In this document: piece after piece, positions 16,522 to 25,030 of the stretch
Numbering within the stretch: position 1 is the first letter of the stretch
Layout of the letters: every line of letters begins with the position of its first letter
Assembly: GCF_030503435.1 (NCBI RefSeq)
Contig: NZ_JAUKPO010000005.1
Span: 332,514-396,513, forward strand
DNA from: Rhodocytophaga aerolata
GTDB taxonomy: Bacteria > Bacteroidota > Bacteroidia > Cytophagales > 172606-1
DNA length: 64,000 nucleotides
Direction of reading: 5' to 3'
The notes under the pieces: generated by a model
Databases searched by the model: none
Seen by the model: only the letters and a program-made list of their open reading frames with translations
What the model was told of the DNA's origin: nothing
Translations under genes and position numbers: made by a program

Positions 16522-17622
16522 CTATTTTTTCAGCGAAGCCATATCAATCACAAAGCGGTATTTGACACCCCCCTTCAACAGACGGTCATAAGCTTCATTG
16601 ATTTGCCCGATATTAATCATCTCAATATCTGAAACAATGTTGTGTTTGCCACAGAAATCAAGCATTTCCTGTGTTTCGGCGATGCCGCCAATCATAGAGC
16701 CGGCAAAGCTTCTCCTGGAAGGGATAAGACTGAATGCAGCCACCGGCAGCGGATGTTCCGGAGCTCCAACCAAAGCCAGTGAACCATCCACGCGTAACAA
16801 GTTTAAATAAGCATTAATATCGTGCTGTGCGGACACGGCATCCAACACAAAATGTAGCTTGCCTGCATAGCGTTGCATTTGCTGTTCATCTTTTGACAGC
16901 GCTACATCATCTGCACCAAGACGTTTGGCATCTTCCACCTTGGAAGGGGATGTAGTAAATACAATTACCTCCGCTCCCATGGCTTTTGCTAATTTAACGC
17001 CCATATGCCCCAAACCACCCAAACCAACCACACCCACTTTTTTGCCCGGACCTACTTTCCAGTGTTTCAGCGGTGAATATGTAGTGATACCTGCACACAA
17101 TAATGGAGCGGTAGCTGCCAGGTCGAGATTCTCGGGTACCCGCAAAACAAAAGCTTCATCCACCACGATGCTTTCTGAATAGCCGCCATAAGTTTGGGTG
17201 CTCAGGTATTTATCAGGAGAATTATAGGTTTGGATATTTCCTTTTTCACAATATTGTTCCAGATCATCTTTGCAATACTGGCATTCACGGCAGGAATCTA
17301 CCAGGCAGCCTACCGCCGCCAGATCACCTGCTTTAAATTTTGAGACGTGACTTCCTACGCTGACAACTCTTCCCACAATTTCATGGCCTGGCACACAAGG
17401 GTAAATGGTTCCGTGCCATTCGTTTCTTACTGTATGCAGGTCGGAGTGGCAAACCCCACAATACAATATTTCAATTTCCACGTCATGTGGTGTCGGATTT
17501 CTTCGCTTAATAGATAATTGGTGCAAAGGAGCTTCTGCTGCCTCTGTACCAAATGCTTTTGCCTCTTTCGCTTTGATCGCACTTGTTTTTTCTGCTGTTG
17601 GGCTTTCTGTTTCCATAGTCAT
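16522..17622 (-). CDS. Zinc-dependent NAD(P) alcohol dehydrogenase, YahK/CAD type
   Basis: Medium-chain dehydrogenase of 366 residues. Catalytic zinc ligands are C58 (GVCHSD), H80-E81 and C176; the structural zinc site is C111, C114, C117 and C125. The cofactor loop is GLGGLGHMG (199-207). The closest group is the cinnamyl-alcohol-dehydrogenase-like aldehyde reductases such as YahK, which reduce many aldehydes with NADPH. The N-terminus has about 20 extra Lys/Glu/Ala-rich residues; an internal Met at residue 3 is also possible. It is the first gene of a same-strand group with the SDR and cupin, and a hydrolase stub lies just upstream. Confidence 0.92.
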   Translation of the reverse strand: MTMETESPTAEKTSAIKAKEAKAFGTEAAEAPLHQLSIKRRNPTPHDVEIEILYCGVCHSDLHTVRNEWHGTIYPCVPGHEIVGRVVSVGSHVSKFKAGDLAAVGCLVDSCRECQYCKDDLEQYCEKGNIQTYNSPDKYLSTQTYGGYSESIVVDEAFVLRVPENLDLAATAPLLCAGITTYSPLKHWKVGPGKKVGVVGLGGLGHMGVKLAKAMGAEVIVFTTSPSKVEDAKRLGADDVALSKDEQQMQRYAGKLHFVLDAVSAQHDINAYLNLLRVDGSLALVGAPEHPLPVAAFSLIPSRRSFAGSMIGGIAETQEMLDFCGKHNIVSDIEMINIGQINEAYDRLLKGGVKYRFVIDMASLKK

Positions 17623-17648
17623 AAGTTTTTAATTTCTAGGTTAAATTT

Positions 17649-17867
17649 CTACTGGTTTGCACCAACCACTTCATGGCTTTTTTCTTTTGGTGCTGCTTTT
17701 TTTAAATACCGGGTAAAGAAGGAGGTTAACTTATCTAATGGGATTACGTCCATTCTGTCGTATAAATCAACGTGACTGGCATTAGGAACGATATACAGCT
17801 CTTTTGGTTGGGCGCCTTGCTTGTATGCATCTTCACTGAAGTAGCGGGAATGTTCCTGATGAGACAT
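17649..17867 (-). pseudogene. C-terminal stub of an alpha/beta hydrolase
   Basis: The 72-residue frame (RYFSEDAYKQGAQPKEL, NASHVDLYDRMDVIPLDK) matches the last part of alpha/beta hydrolases of the dienelactone-hydrolase/YcjY-like kind, including the catalytic His in ASHVDLYD. These enzymes have about 300 residues with the Ser nucleophile far upstream; that part is gone, with an in-frame stop 10 codons before the apparent start. It probably once formed an operon with the downstream alcohol dehydrogenase. Confidence 0.7.
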
Positions 17868-18177
17868 GCTGCAAAGGTTTTTCTACCCATGCAGCTGAGG
17901 GTAAAGAAAATCAAACTAATCAATAAGGGTTTCAAATTTTTTCATAAAAACTAAACCCTTCAAGAAGAAAGTGCAAACAAATAGAAGAAGGCAGCTTTTT
18001 AAAGAATGGATCTAAAACTTTTGATTCATAGAATGGGGTGCACTTATTTACCGTGAAATATTTTTTAAAAGACTGGGTTACTCTTTTCAATTTCTTCCAT
18101 AAAAGCCAAAATCAGATTCATACTGGTTTAAAGGTTTAGGTTAAAAGTATACTGAAATTAGCGTTGTTTTTTTCCTG

Positions 18178-18185
18178 TATTTTTG
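18178..18185 (+). promoter_or_regulatory. Lone -7-type box TATTTTTG
   Basis: It fits TAnnTTTG, but the only upstream TTG (18164-18166) is too close (11 bp). A terminator lies 44-76 bp further on, so a transcript of about 70 nt is possible. Confidence 0.3.
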
Positions 18186-18228
18186 CAACACTCATTTCCA
18201 AGTGAAAACAATAAACAGAAAATATGTA

Positions 18229-18262
18229 TAAGGGAGCCCGTAAGCTCCCTTAATTTTTTTGT
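18229..18262 (+). terminator. Intrinsic terminator without an upstream gene
   Basis: TAAGGGAGC (18229-18237), a 6-nt loop, and the exact complement (18244-18252), followed by AATTTTTTT. The only frame ending here is a nine-codon ATG frame at 18224. The gene it served may have been lost, or it ends a small RNA. Confidence 0.7.
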
Positions 18263-18491
18263 GATGCATGTAGTCAGGTGATAACTTCATTCAGTAGCCC
18301 CTAATGTAAAAACTAAAGTTCTACATAACAGAATAAGCAGCTGTTTCATGCATGCCCTTGTCTATAAAAGCAACAGATAGCGTAATTATACTCCAACAAA
18401 CTTCAGTACACATCTATAGATGATAAGCTCGTACATGCATAAGCTGTTAGTGGCTAAATAAGCTTGGAATGACACCTGCAAGGCTGAGTTT

Positions 18492-19967
18492 TTATTCTCC
18501 CTGGCCTAAGGAAAAGCCCCTTTCTCCGTTAAATGTATAAAGGTTTTCTGTTTTAATAATTTCAAAACCGGCGGCGGCAATGGCTTTTTGCAGCGAAAGC
18601 AGCTTCGGAAATTCTATTGAAGCATAGCTCGGCTCTTCTTTTTCTGTGAGGGTTTCTGCTGCTACAAACCGGCATCTCCAGTGATCCGTACAGAAGGTTT
18701 CTTCGTGCCCCTGCGGATACACTTTTACGCCCCGGTTGGTAATCATCTTTAACTTCAGCCCCTCTGGTGTTAGTGCCGAAAGCCTGGTGCCTAACTCCTC
18801 AGGAGAAATCTGGTCATGGCAAATAAAAATATCTGATCCCACCAGTTGTTTGTGGCTCACAGGTCTTTTATACCTAGGGATTACAAAAGATCTGGCGGTG
18901 GCACTGCCGGAATTACTTCTTGGAAGAAGTGTTGGATATTTATTCAGATTCTCTATCACTGCATCTGCAAACTGCTGTGTGCCTACGTTGAGCTTACTTA
19001 TACCTGGCCGGTAAATATCCGCTGTATGGATACCATTTTCAAGGGTGGCAAGCCAGGCATTTTGAATAGTACTGGCTACTTCCCGTTGCCCGATATGCAT
19101 AAGCATCATAATGGCACCTTGCAATAAGCCGGATGGGTTGGCTATGTTTTTACCGGCAATATCGGGAGCAGATCCATGAATGGCCTCAAACATGGTGCAA
19201 TGGTCGCCAATATTTGCTGAGCCGGCAAAACCCACAGAACCGGCAATTTGTGCCACAATATCCGAAATAATATCTCCATACAGGTTCAAAGTAACTACTA
19301 CATCATACTTCTCTGGTTTATCAGCCAGCAGGGCTGCCCCGATATCTATGATCTGATGCTCTTTTGCTATTTCCGGATAGTGCGCACCTATTTCCTGGAA
19401 CACCTGATAAAACAACCCATCGGTAAGTTTCATGATGTTGTTTTTTGTCAGGCAGGTTACCTTTTTCCTGCCATAGGCTCTGGCATATTCAAAAGCATAG
19501 CGGATTATCTTCTCGCACCCCGGGCGGGTAATTAGTTTGAGGCATTGCACGACATCTGCTGACTGCTGATGCTCAATACCGGCATATACATCTTCTTCAT
19601 TCTCCCGGATAATTACCACGTCTAATTTAGGATGCTTCGTAGCAACAAATGGATGTAATGACAAACAGGGCCGTACATTGGCAAATAGTCCTAACGTCTT
19701 CCGGATGGTAACATTCAGGCTTTTGTAGCCAGTTCCCAGCGGGGTGGTTATAGGGGCTTTCAGGAAAACTTTTGTTTTTCTCAGGGAACTCCATGCCTTT
19801 TGGTCAATTCCGGAGGTATTGCCTTGCAAGTATACTTTTTCTCCGATTTCAATCACTTCCGGAGAAATAGCCGCTCCGGCAGCATCTAGTATGCGGAGGG
19901 TAGCCTCCATAATTTCAGGTCCTATGCCATCTCCATAGGCAACTGTGATGGGTGTTTTTTGCAGCAT
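18492..19967 (-). CDS. icd: NADP-dependent isocitrate dehydrogenase
   Basis: TCA-cycle enzyme converting isocitrate to 2-oxoglutarate, 491 residues. It is the long form of the isopropylmalate/isocitrate dehydrogenase fold: an opening VAYGDGIGPEIMEATL, the substrate loop SLNVTIRKTLGLFANVRP, the dimer-facing RENEEDVYAGIE, catalytic Lys in CLTKNNIMK, and the metal Asp in LYGDIISDIVAQ; the cofactor segment is FEAIHGSAPDIAGKN. The extra C-terminal domain of about 150 residues (from PRYKRPVSHKQLVGSDIF) marks the type seen in Thermus and alphaproteobacteria. It is monocistronic. The gene symbol icd is used by function. Confidence 0.9.
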   Translation of the reverse strand: MLQKTPITVAYGDGIGPEIMEATLRILDAAGAAISPEVIEIGEKVYLQGNTSGIDQKAWSSLRKTKVFLKAPITTPLGTGYKSLNVTIRKTLGLFANVRPCLSLHPFVATKHPKLDVVIIRENEEDVYAGIEHQQSADVVQCLKLITRPGCEKIIRYAFEYARAYGRKKVTCLTKNNIMKLTDGLFYQVFQEIGAHYPEIAKEHQIIDIGAALLADKPEKYDVVVTLNLYGDIISDIVAQIAGSVGFAGSANIGDHCTMFEAIHGSAPDIAGKNIANPSGLLQGAIMMLMHIGQREVASTIQNAWLATLENGIHTADIYRPGISKLNVGTQQFADAVIENLNKYPTLLPRSNSGSATARSFVIPRYKRPVSHKQLVGSDIFICHDQISPEELGTRLSALTPEGLKLKMITNRGVKVYPQGHEETFCTDHWRCRFVAAETLTEKEEPSYASIEFPKLLSLQKAIAAAGFEIIKTENLYTFNGERGFSLGQGE

Positions 19968-20154
19968 ATGTATTTGATCAGGTTAAATTTTACTGTTACT
20001 CAGGGTTTGTTAATTCGAATCTGTCCGGCTAAGGATGGCCTGTGTGTCGCAGAAAATGCGTTATTAAGCAGGTAAGTATTCAACATGTAGCCATAAACAA
20101 GCTTACCGGCATCCTTTATTTCCTTTGCGAGTTGCCTTCTTAGCAGGGGCTGTT

Positions 20155-20433
20155 TTATTTCTCTGAATGGCCTCCAATTACGCCTAATCCATGTAGCTGG
20201 GCTAGGCTAACCTGCTCTATATGTTGCTCAAGCCGGTTGAGCCCTTTAAAAGAAATAATTTCTGTGACTTGCTTTTGTTCATTTAGATGCATTTCAACAA
20301 AAAAATCGTTCACCGCATACAAGTGAAGCTCATTTGCATGGGTTGTATAACTCAACAGAAAGGTTGCCTTCTCGGTGAGATACTGTTTTTTTTGTTGCAG
20401 GGAAAGCAGCAGGAATTGAAAATAAGTGATCAT
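20155..20433 (-). CDS. Small protein encoded behind sbtA, unknown
   Basis: A 92-residue frame starting 18 bp after the sbtA stop on the same strand, so it is probably cotranscribed. It is predicted soluble and mixed alpha/beta (LHLYAVNDFFVEMHLNE, FKGLNRLEQHIEQ) with no membrane segment or signal peptide. In cyanobacteria the PII-like regulator SbtB is encoded behind SbtA, but this protein lacks the PII T-loop pattern and is shorter, so I do not call it SbtB. I do not recognise any family. The link to the transporter is by position only. Confidence 0.6.
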   Translation of the reverse strand: MITYFQFLLLSLQQKKQYLTEKATFLLSYTTHANELHLYAVNDFFVEMHLNEQKQVTEIISFKGLNRLEQHIEQVSLAQLHGLGVIGGHSEK

Positions 20434-20451
20434 ACTCGTTCGTGGGTTAGA

Positions 20452-21468
20452 TTAGAAAGGTAGATAAGCCAGTAGTTGAGATAGCTGAGAAGAAAGACGT
20501 CCTGAGACATCTGTTTGAATGATAAACCAGTACAGCACCATGCCGATAGATATATTAAAGGGGAAGGCAACGCCCAGAGCCATGGGAATATACAGTCCAG
20601 GATCGGCTTTAGGTGCAGCCATGCGCATAGCGGCAGGCACAGCAATATACGAAGCCCCGGCAGCCAGGATGGCAAACATAAAGCGGGTACCAGGGTCACT
20701 GGTTACCATAATGCTGGTAAGTGCTACCAGACAGCCGTTGCAGGCAGCAACCAGCATACCAAACAAGGGCAGATACCAGCCATATTTCCGGAATGAGGAG
20801 AAGCGCCTGGCTGTAACCATGCCCATTTCCAGGAGGAAAATAGCCAGAAATCCTTTGAATATATCAGTAGTGAATGGTTTGATTCCTTCTGCTTGTTTGG
20901 CATCTGCCAGATACCCGATCAGCAGGCTTCCCAGGATCAGAACCACGCTTCCGTTTGTAAAAGAATGGCCCAGAACTTTGCTTATGTTTACCTCCCCAGT
21001 TTCCGGCTTATCATATTTATTTATCAGAAAAACGGCGATGATAATGGCAGGTGATTCCATAAATGCCATAACTGCCACCATATATCCGCTAAAGGTATGC
21101 TGATACGTTTCCAGAAAAGAGGCAGCTGCTACAAAGGTTACCGCACTCACCGATCCGTAGGCAGCGGCAATAGCTCCTGCATCGGCCACTCCCAGCCGCC
21201 TTCTGAGTAGATAAAATGTGTACAAGGGCACCAGGAAGGCAATTACTAACCCGAACAGAATAGCATACAAAATTTCCAGAGTAAATGTACTGTGTGCCAG
21301 TTCCTGCCCTCCTTTAAAGCCGATAGAAAGCAGCAGGTAGAGGGAGATAAATTTAATGCTGGCTGCCGGAATTTCCAGGTCGCTTTTTAAGGTAGCAGCC
21401 AGAATTCCCAAACCAAAAAACAGAAGGGTAGGATTTGTTAAATTACTGACAAATAAACCTAAGTCCAT
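20452..21468 (-). CDS. sbtA: Sodium-dependent bicarbonate transporter, SbtA family
   Basis: Inner-membrane permease of 338 residues with about ten hydrophobic segments arranged as two similar halves. SbtA signatures are visible: opening NLTNPTLLFFGLGILAA, IGFKGGQEL, the AYGSVSAVTFVAA loop in the first half and the AAGASYIAVPAAMR loop in the second, which are the paired substrate-binding stretches. It imports bicarbonate with sodium in cyanobacteria; in non-phototrophs a role in supplying carboxylases is assumed. It diverges from a LysR regulator of CbbR/CmpR type, which probably controls it, and is followed by a small gene. Confidence 0.9.
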   Translation of the reverse strand: MDLGLFVSNLTNPTLLFFGLGILAATLKSDLEIPAASIKFISLYLLLSIGFKGGQELAHSTFTLEILYAILFGLVIAFLVPLYTFYLLRRRLGVADAGAIAAAYGSVSAVTFVAAASFLETYQHTFSGYMVAVMAFMESPAIIIAVFLINKYDKPETGEVNISKVLGHSFTNGSVVLILGSLLIGYLADAKQAEGIKPFTTDIFKGFLAIFLLEMGMVTARRFSSFRKYGWYLPLFGMLVAACNGCLVALTSIMVTSDPGTRFMFAILAAGASYIAVPAAMRMAAPKADPGLYIPMALGVAFPFNISIGMVLYWFIIQTDVSGRLSSQLSQLLAYLPF

Positions 21469-21671
21469 GTGTTGAGCTATACTTGAGAAAGAGTGAATGT
21501 AAATGGGAATGGATTGGTAGCCTGCTACCTATTATTGGCTAATGTGGTTATGCCTATCATGCTTGGAATGGCTTTTAACTACATGCCAATAGTCCCATCG
21601 ATCTTTTAAGGGCTGTACAAGGGTGGATTTGGTTGCCGGGGTTAGTATCATCTGAGTCATAGTTTTTTTCT

Positions 21672-21679
21672 CAAAACTA
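21672..21679 (-). promoter_or_regulatory. Possible -7 box for sbtA
   Basis: TAGTTTTG on the minus strand fits TAnnTTTG. It would give a long leader of about 200 nt, and no TTG is found at the right distance, so it is weak evidence. Confidence 0.25.
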
Positions 21680-21702
21680 TAGAACCTTATTCATATATTT
21701 TT

Positions 21703-21740
21703 ATTTATATTTGTTATGATATACATAAACAAATATTTAT
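21703..21740. promoter_or_regulatory. Dyad over the lysR promoter and start
   Basis: TATTTGTTATG and CATAAACAAATA face each other around a 5-bp AT centre. The left arm includes TATATTTG (21706-21713), a -7 box for lysR, and the right arm reaches the lysR ATG. LysR regulators usually bind such interrupted dyads to control themselves and the divergent gene, here sbtA. Confidence 0.55.
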
Positions 21741-22683
21741 GCATTATACCCTTCATCAGTTAAAGATATTTACGGTTGTAGCCAAGTATAGTAGCATTAC
21801 CCGTGCCTCCGAACAGCTGCACATGACGCAACCAGCGGTATCTATTCAGCTAAAGAACTTGCAGGATCAATTTGATATTCCTCTCACAGAGACAATAGGC
21901 AGGAAGTTATATATTACTGAATTTGGGAGAGAACTGGTGACCATTGCTAGTTCCATACTTGCCAGCACCGATCAGATCAGCCAGCAAATGCTGGCAAGAA
22001 AAGGGCTGCTGACAGGCAAGATCAAATTTTCAATCGTGTCTACCGGGAAGTACATTATGCCCTATTACCTAGCTCCCTTCTACAAGAAATACCCCACTGT
22101 GGAACTGGAAATGGACGTTACTAACCGCAGAGAAGTACTGAATGCCATGCAGGAGAATAAAACTGATTTTGCCCTGGTATCTATCCTGCCCGACCACCTG
22201 GAGGTAGAAGAGGAATTACTTATGCCCAATGCACTCTGGCTGGTAGCCGGAAGGGAATTCGTAGGTAAGCCAACGGAGAAGGCCGGCGACATATCCCTGT
22301 TGAAAGACATCCCTATTTTGTACAGGGAGAATGGATCTGCCACCAGAATTGTGATGGAAGAATACATGAGCAAAGTATCTGTCCGCCCATCTATAAAACT
22401 GGAACTCAGCTCTACGGAAGCCATCAAACAGGCAGTTATTGCCGGATTAGGAGCTTCTGTCTTATCGATCTACAGTTTACGTACAGAACTGCAAACAGGA
22501 GATGTAAAACTGCTGCCCCTAAAAGGGTTTCCACTCTATGCCCACTGGCGGTTAATATGGTTAAAAGGAAAGAAATTTTCACCAGCCAGCCAGGCCTTTC
22601 TGGCTTCTATCCGAGAGAACAAAGTGTCGGTGTGGGATGCGCACTTTGCCTGGGCTAAGCAGTACCTTAATCAAGTTAGTTAA
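21739..22683 (+). CDS. LysR family regulator, CbbR/CmpR-like
   Basis: A 314-residue LysR regulator. Residues 1-60 form the winged helix-turn-helix (LHQLKIFTVVAKYSSITRA, LHMTQPAVSIQLKNLQ); residues 90-290 form the substrate-binding-like effector domain (SIVSTGKYIMPYYLAPF). The opening HYTLHQLKIF and QPAVSIQLKNLQDQF are typical of the group that controls carbon-fixation and bicarbonate-uptake genes. It diverges from sbtA, leaving 270 bp with an interrupted dyad. The ATG chosen gives the standard LysR start. Its effector in this organism is not known. Confidence 0.9.
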   Translation: MHYTLHQLKIFTVVAKYSSITRASEQLHMTQPAVSIQLKNLQDQFDIPLTETIGRKLYITEFGRELVTIASSILASTDQISQQMLARKGLLTGKIKFSIVSTGKYIMPYYLAPFYKKYPTVELEMDVTNRREVLNAMQENKTDFALVSILPDHLEVEEELLMPNALWLVAGREFVGKPTEKAGDISLLKDIPILYRENGSATRIVMEEYMSKVSVRPSIKLELSSTEAIKQAVIAGLGASVLSIYSLRTELQTGDVKLLPLKGFPLYAHWRLIWLKGKKFSPASQAFLASIRENKVSVWDAHFAWAKQYLNQVS

Positions 22684-22894
22684 GGCTGATGGTACTTACC
22701 TGTAAAAAACTGATGATGAACTGATGTTAGTATCAGCCGGATAAAATCTGCCAACTAATGTGTAATGAAAAATTTCCTTAAGAACAAAACACCCGTTTCA
22801 AAAGGGAAAAATAACACTACGTTAATTCAATAAAGTGTTTGCTTACTAACAACCAGGTTCAAGTAAAGGTATCCTGATAAGATTATCTTCCAGA

Positions 22895-23671
22895 TTACCC
22901 TAGCTGTCCCGAAAAGAAAAGAAAGGAGACTAAAGTTATCATCAACAAAGACCATTTCAGCAAGGATTTTTTGGTAGGTCTGGGCTTGGCCCATAGCAAT
23001 TGAATTCCCAGGGGTAGCAGTGCCAGACAGAGTCCGCAAATTGCCAATAGTGAAACCCATGAACTGCCTTTAAGCACACCCATCATCAAGGCAGCCATTG
23101 AAGCTAACGCAATGGAGGAAAACCATCCAAATATACCTGACAGGTAAGCCCCAATGGCTAATACTATCCAGCCAAAGAAAATGCAGGCAGAGAGGGCTGA
23201 CACAATATGGAAAGCTCCATAAGAACTAGCTACTAATTTAGTAGCCGCCTCCAGGTGTAAATTATCTACCAGTTGAAAAGCCATGTGATCAATGCCTGCA
23301 TGAAATGTACGGGCAAATAACCCAAGTATAACCATAGTACCTCCCCATAAGCCCCAAGCAGGTTTAACTTTACCTATTAAGTGAGTTAATGTGAGAATAG
23401 CCGGCCACAAAAACAGATTACCTGCCAGAAAAAGGCTATAGGAGGTTTGCATCAGGATAGGATATTGATCAAAAGCCTGTAGCTGTTGAGGAAAAAAGAA
23501 GTGGAACCGAAAGCGAAGCAAAGCACCGGCTAGCAACAGCAAGGGTGAAATGAGTAGCGAGACTGCTCCTACCCAACGGCCGGGAAACCAGAACTCTTCG
23601 CTTGCTACTACTTTTTGCAAATTCTTCTTAGGGAAATACTTTGAAGAAAGTGTGGTGATGAGCCCTTCCAT
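22895..23671 (-). CDS. Multi-pass membrane protein, unknown
   Basis: A 258-residue integral membrane protein with about seven hydrophobic segments (for example WVGAVSLLISPLLLLAGALL and FFGWIVLAIGAYLSGIFGWF). A central polar stretch FARTFHAGIDHMAFQLVDN contains His and Asp residues inside or next to the membrane and might bind a ligand or metal. I do not recognise a family. There is no partner gene close by: the LysR gene converges from the left and a DUF72 gene lies 418 bp away on the other strand. Long hydrophobic frame and clean ATG support a real gene. Confidence 0.7.
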   Translation of the reverse strand: MEGLITTLSSKYFPKKNLQKVVASEEFWFPGRWVGAVSLLISPLLLLAGALLRFRFHFFFPQQLQAFDQYPILMQTSYSLFLAGNLFLWPAILTLTHLIGKVKPAWGLWGGTMVILGLFARTFHAGIDHMAFQLVDNLHLEAATKLVASSYGAFHIVSALSACIFFGWIVLAIGAYLSGIFGWFSSIALASMAALMMGVLKGSSWVSLLAICGLCLALLPLGIQLLWAKPRPTKKSLLKWSLLMITLVSFLFFSGQLG

Positions 23672-24089
23672 ATTTTTTGCAAGTAGTTGAAGACAGTAAC
23701 TTTTATTGGAATAAGCAAGAATAACAACGCTTTATCAGAACCTAAAACACATAGGACGAAAAGCCCAAAAAATGTGACAGATGCAGCCTCCCCTTTAGAA
23801 TTCTGGAAGTATTTATTGGTGAGTAAGTTAAATTGACTCCCTCCTTGCGGTAACCAAACTTAATTTTCTATTGTGTGGGTATTTAAGACAGGGGCACACT
23901 ATACATACTAGATAAGCAAGAACCCTTTGGCAAATTCTCAAACAGGAAACTAAGGGCTTTATTTATCGAAATAAGATAAGGCAACCTTGTGAGTATCTCC
24001 TGCGTCTCTTCTCCATCGTTACTCGCTGAGTAAAAAAGAACCACTACTGAATTTATGCCTGTGAAAGGGAGATATATAGCTAATTATTT
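23672..24089. other. Intergenic region before the DUF72 gene
   Basis: About 420 bp between divergent genes. No clear promoter pair, dyad or remnant was found. A purine-rich GAAAGGGAG lies 20 bp before the DUF72 start and may aid translation. Confidence 0.5.
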
Positions 24090-24836
24090 ATGAATGAAAT
24101 TCCAAATTTATACATGGGCACCTCAGGGTGGAGTTACCGATGGCAAGGCATATTTTACCCACTTGACTTAAAATCCGCAGACTATTTAGCCTACTATGCC
24201 ACCCATTTTAATGCGACGGAGATTAATAGTAGTTTTTACCACTTTACCATGGCTAAAACCATCGAAAAGTGGCTAAGCCTAACGCCTGTCTCTTTCAGAT
24301 TTGCCGCCAAATTACATCAGCAGATTACCCATAAAAGTAAATTTGTGGATATTGCCCAACCGCTCGACAAGTTTATGTCCAGCTATGAGTTAATGGGTAA
24401 CCGGCTAGGGCCTATTCTCATTCAACTTGCCGCCAGCTTTCACTTTGACAAGCAGGTGGCAGAAGACTTTTTTATCGTATTGCGCGAAAAATATCCTACT
24501 ACAACCTTTGCTTTAGAGGTCCGGCATAGATCATGGTTTGTGGAAGAGGCCTCTGAATTGATGCGGCAGTATCAGATCAGTTTTGTTATTTCCAGTGCAG
24601 GCAAGCGGTTTCCCGGACTTGAAATTGCTACCACAGAAACGGTTTACTTTCGTTTGCACGGCGAGGAAAAGTTATATTCTTCTGCTTATTCAGATGAAAA
24701 ATTAGAGAAATATGCCTTTATGATTAAGGATTGGCTGCTGGATGGAAAACAAATATGGGTATTTTTTAATAACACGATCCTTGGACATGCCATTACCGAT
24801 TGCAAAAAATTATATAGGCTGATCGAAAGACTCTGA
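24090..24836 (+). CDS. DUF72 domain-containing protein
   Basis: A 248-residue protein of the DUF72/YecE family, which has a TIM-barrel fold and no proven reaction. Signatures are the opening MGTSGWSYRWQGIFYP, EINSSFYHFTMAKTIEKW, FRFAAKLHQQITH, the middle GPILIQLAASFHFD, and FALEVRHRSWF. Full length for the family. It stands alone and is followed by a strong two-way terminator shared with the convergent Gfo/Idh gene. Start chosen at the only good ATG, giving the standard N-terminus. Confidence 0.9.
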   Translation: MNEIPNLYMGTSGWSYRWQGIFYPLDLKSADYLAYYATHFNATEINSSFYHFTMAKTIEKWLSLTPVSFRFAAKLHQQITHKSKFVDIAQPLDKFMSSYELMGNRLGPILIQLAASFHFDKQVAEDFFIVLREKYPTTTFALEVRHRSWFVEEASELMRQYQISFVISSAGKRFPGLEIATTETVYFRLHGEEKLYSSAYSDEKLEKYAFMIKDWLLDGKQIWVFFNNTILGHAITDCKKLYRLIERL

Positions 24837-24927
24837 ATGGCTTATGGATAGTAGTCTGGTATTTTTTTCATACAGCCCCAGCCTATAGATATATACCTTG
24901 AGTGTATCAAACCTTGGCAGAAATAAG

Positions 24928-24961
24928 AAAAGGGCAGATTAATACCTTAATCTGCCCTTTT
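24928..24961. terminator. Bidirectional terminator between DUF72 and Gfo/Idh genes
   Basis: Perfect 14-bp arms AAAAGGGCAGATTA (24928-24941) and complement (24948-24961), 6-nt loop, A and T flanks on both sides. Confidence 0.85.
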
Positions 24962-25030
24962 GAGTGTCCGGCTTAGCAATATAACGAAGCCTGTTGATTT
25001 CAATAAAAAATGTATAGTAAGGTACCAGCC

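Larger units (their letters stand above)
17868..18491. other. Non-coding stretch between hydrolase stub and isocitrate dehydrogenase
   Basis: No gene. It carries a TATTTTTG box and a strong hairpin with T tract (separate entries). The remainder is AT-rich DNA without recognised content. Confidence 0.55.

Noticed and set aside
18464..18480. Second sigma-54-like site with GG-10bp-GC
   Set aside because: Three mismatches, and it would read antisense into isocitrate dehydrogenase without a terminator or gene.
20155..20433. SbtB (PII-like) identity for the gene behind sbtA
   Set aside because: Too short and without the PII core or T-loop pattern.
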